NCBI GenBank assembly: GCA_031292575.1
Contig: JARLGX010000032.1
Span: 16,018-80,017 of the forward strand
Length of the DNA stretch: 64,000 nucleotides
Origin: Paludibacter sp.
GTDB lineage: Bacteria; Bacteroidota; Bacteroidia; Bacteroidales; Paludibacteraceae
Direction of reading: 5' to 3'
This document shows positions 62,575-64,000 of this stretch, one piece after another. The notes below the pieces were generated by a model. It was not told the origin of the DNA. It ran no database searches and worked only from the letters and a program-made list of their open reading frames with translations. Every line of letters begins with the position of its first letter. Within the stretch, counting starts at the first letter, position 1. Position numbers and translations under genes: made by a program.

Positions 62575-63525
62575 TTATAACCTTTTTATCAAAAAAGGAT
62601 ATTTAGATTGGAGTTTTTTTTTACTGGCTTTAATGCTTTCCATAAATTTCTGAGATGCTTCTGAATCGGGATGCAACGGACGATGTGCCAAATCTACTGC
62701 CAAGTGTTCCAGTTCTTTTTTTATTGCAAGGGTTTCTTTATCAAAATAAGTTTCAGCGAAACGCTTCCATATATAATCAACCGCCACATCGGAAGGATGC
62801 AGCATGTCGGCAGCATAAAAGCGGTAATCGCGCAATTCGTCCATCTGGATTTCGTAAGCCGGAAAGTAATGAACGTTTTCAAATTGCTCCTGTAATTCAT
62901 TCACAGCAAGCAGAAGTGTACTTTTACTAATTGTATTCTCTGTGGCACCATCTTTCCAGTGACGAATAGGACTTACGCTTAAAATAATCTGTAAATCGGG
63001 ATTTTTATTCAGCAAGTTACATAAAAAACCACTGTAAATGTCAACAATCTCATTCACTTCCAAGCGGCGGCGTGTAAAATTTGAAGCAGGCAATTTATGG
63101 CAATTGGAAACCACACTCCCACTCTTCTTATCTTCAAAAATCCAGGCTGAGCCAAATGTAAGTAACAAAACATTTGTTTTTGTGAAAAAATCGGCGGCTG
63201 AATTTAAAACAAGGTTTATTTTATTCAAACATCCTTCTGCCGAAATATCTGTAAACAAGGTGCTGTGTGAAAAACTTTGCCATAAAGAATTATATTCAAA
63301 AATATCGGCGTCAGCTAATTGCTTCTTTTGAAGTAACATTTCTATGCTTTTTTGAATAGAAATAGGGTTATAAAGAACTCCAAAAGGATTCACAACCGTG
63401 TCGAAATAAACTTCATTCATCTTTCGACCTATATTTTCGGCGAAACACGAACCCAATGTCATGATTCGATGCTGATATGAAATTTTAATTTCAGAGAATG
63501 GAATTTCCACTTTAGTTTGAAACAT
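62575..63525 (-). CDS. GSCFA family protein
   Basis: A 316-residue SGNH-like hydrolase family protein named for its N-terminal motif, here LGSCFAENIG (about residues 26-35), with NPFGVLYNP and late FYAADMLHPSDVAVDYIW (Asp-His-like catalytic pair). GSCFA members occur in Bacteroidetes and Proteobacteria and may be esterases acting on surface glycans; function unproven. Single gene on the minus strand. Confidence 0.9.
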   Translation of the reverse strand: MFQTKVEIPFSEIKISYQHRIMTLGSCFAENIGRKMNEVYFDTVVNPFGVLYNPISIQKSIEMLLQKKQLADADIFEYNSLWQSFSHSTLFTDISAEGCLNKINLVLNSAADFFTKTNVLLLTFGSAWIFEDKKSGSVVSNCHKLPASNFTRRRLEVNEIVDIYSGFLCNLLNKNPDLQIILSVSPIRHWKDGATENTISKSTLLLAVNELQEQFENVHYFPAYEIQMDELRDYRFYAADMLHPSDVAVDYIWKRFAETYFDKETLAIKKELEHLAVDLAHRPLHPDSEASQKFMESIKASKKKLQSKYPFLIKRL

Positions 63526-63584
63526 AGGGTTTTTATGAATGATTTATTTACAAAAATAGAGTGAATAGTTATACATGCAAAAAA

Positions 63585-63609
63585 GCCCCGGGTCTATTAC
63601 AACCGGGGC
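63585..63609 (-). terminator. Terminator of the small Cys-rich gene
   Basis: Seven-base GC-rich stem gccccgg / ccggggc with a run of six T on the minus strand, 27 bases past the gene stop. Confidence 0.8.
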
Positions 63610-63635
63610 AATGTTTTTACCGTACAGCTCTTTAT

Positions 63636-63845
63636 TTATTTCTTATCAGCATTAGTTTTTTTAGCACATGCTTTTCCTGATTTTGCACAAGCTTTTGTGC
63701 AGTTTTTTTTGTCTTTAGAGCATTCACCTTTGCAGCAAGCTTTTTGTTCAGTTTTTGTAGTTGTAGTTGTAGCAGTTTGTGCACTTAATGTTGAAGCGCA
63801 AGCAAAAATCGCAATTAGCGACAAAATGGCAATATTCTTTTTCAT
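63636..63845 (-). CDS. Small exported Cys/Lys-rich protein
   Basis: A 69-residue protein with a signal peptide (about 1-22, ending TLSA-Q) and a mature part of about 47 residues holding six Cys in a Lys-rich context (KACCKGECSKDKKNCTK, AKSGKACAKK). No family recognised. Cys and Lys spacing suggests a metal-binding or periplasmic stress peptide; this is a guess. It has a strong terminator, so it is likely a real gene. Confidence 0.7.
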   Translation of the reverse strand: MKKNIAILSLIAIFACASTLSAQTATTTTTKTEQKACCKGECSKDKKNCTKACAKSGKACAKKTNADKK

Positions 63846-63881
63846 TTTTAATTGTTTTAAATTATTTATGCGAATCAGTAT

Positions 63882-64000
63882 TTAAAAAATCAGATAAACG
63901 AAAGCAATAGACATTTTGCCAAACAAATGAATAAGTAATCCGGCAGTTGATCTAACTTTCATCGCTCTTTGAATTTTTGTTTTTTCATTTAACCAGTTAA
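63882..64000 (-). CDS. Possible C-terminus of a gene running off the right edge
   Basis: On the minus strand a frame is open from the right edge to a stop at 63882-63884, encoding 38 residues that end KVRSTAGLLIHLFGKMSIAF and a few hydrophobic residues. The gap to the Cys-rich gene start (63845) is 36 bases. A frame this short could be open by chance in AT-rich DNA; not identified. Confidence 0.3.
   Translation of the reverse strand, partial: NWLNEKTKIQRAMKVRSTAGLLIHLFGKMSIAFVYLIF

Noticed and set aside
1..64000. CRISPR array, tRNA, rRNA or insertion sequence
   Set aside because: No regularly spaced repeats with unique spacers, no cloverleaf or rRNA sequence, and no transposase or integrase gene were recognised on reading both strands.

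Overview
The window looks like a stretch of chromosome from an AT-rich Bacteroidetes, most likely a Bacteroidales bacterium that degrades plant cell wall (Paludibacter-like; this placement is inference). The evidence is: perfect TAnnTTTG promoter boxes and few Shine-Dalgarno sites, a hybrid two-component system (HTCS) protein, a TonB-dependent receptor with a CarboxypepD-like N-terminal domain, a secreted protein with a type IX secretion (T9SS) C-terminal domain, and typical Bacteroidetes families (DUF4494, DUF4293, DUF3276/PUR-alpha, GSCFA, long NusB).

Layout. 1-2.1 kb: a cut-off CPBP protease, a TlpA-like protein lacking one active-site Cys, and an SPFH protein. 2.4-3.7 kb: an isolated PL10 pectate lyase. 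3.7-21 kb: mostly housekeeping genes (mtnN, M48 protease, YggS, divergent membrane pyrophosphatase, ruvX, def, MsrB-MsrA, a three-gene set for a diacetamido-uronic acid sugar nucleotide, YbbR-yajC-nusB, ECF S component, PUR-alpha, threonine aldolase). 21-32.5 kb: a long minus-strand hexuronate operon (LacI regulator, uxaE, mannonate-forming SDR, uxuA, PfkB kinase, four-helix S23-like protein, LarA-family nickel-pincer epimerase, Gfo/Idh dehydrogenase, pdxB-like, gnd). 32.8-53.3 kb: minus-strand pectin-utilisation genes. One tight operon runs from the HTCS through GH28, an alpha/alpha-barrel protein, an MFS carrier, a NagB-like protein and GntP to glycerate kinase. Before it lie GH105, heparinase II/III-like and TIM-barrel proteins, a T9SS beta-helix protein and the TonB receptor. 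54-58.9 kb: the plus-strand operon uxaC-kdgK-eda-hexuronate transporter. 59-64 kb: an orphan periplasmic-binding lipoprotein, DoxX, pirin, AraC regulator, GSCFA protein, a small Cys-rich exported protein and a possible cut-off gene.

How it works together. Pectin is cut outside or in the periplasm by PL10, GH28, GH105 and possibly the heparinase-like, alpha/alpha and TIM-barrel proteins. Galacturonate is isomerised by UxaC to tagaturonate, epimerised by UxaE to fructuronate, reduced by an SDR to mannonate, dehydrated by UxuA to KDG, phosphorylated by KdgK and split by the KDPG aldolase. This is a complete route without the altronate branch, spread over two operons 22 kb apart. Both operons carry the same pair of inverted LacI-type operators with the same spacing, so I infer one regulon run by the LacI protein at 31401-32474.

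Most interesting points: (1) a LarA-family enzyme with intact catalytic residues, a second PfkB kinase and gnd in the hexuronate operon suggest an undescribed mannonate-to-gluconate-to-pentose phosphate shunt; (2) the pectin HTCS has lost both phosphotransfer residues (His to Asn, Asp to Glu); (3) an S23-like gene flanked by inverted TTAGGC-type repeats sits exactly between two operon genes, like a 23S rRNA intervening sequence in an mRNA; (4) a dispersed GC-rich repeat has become part of a polygalacturonase signal peptide; (5) paired operators one loop apart link the two hexuronate operons.
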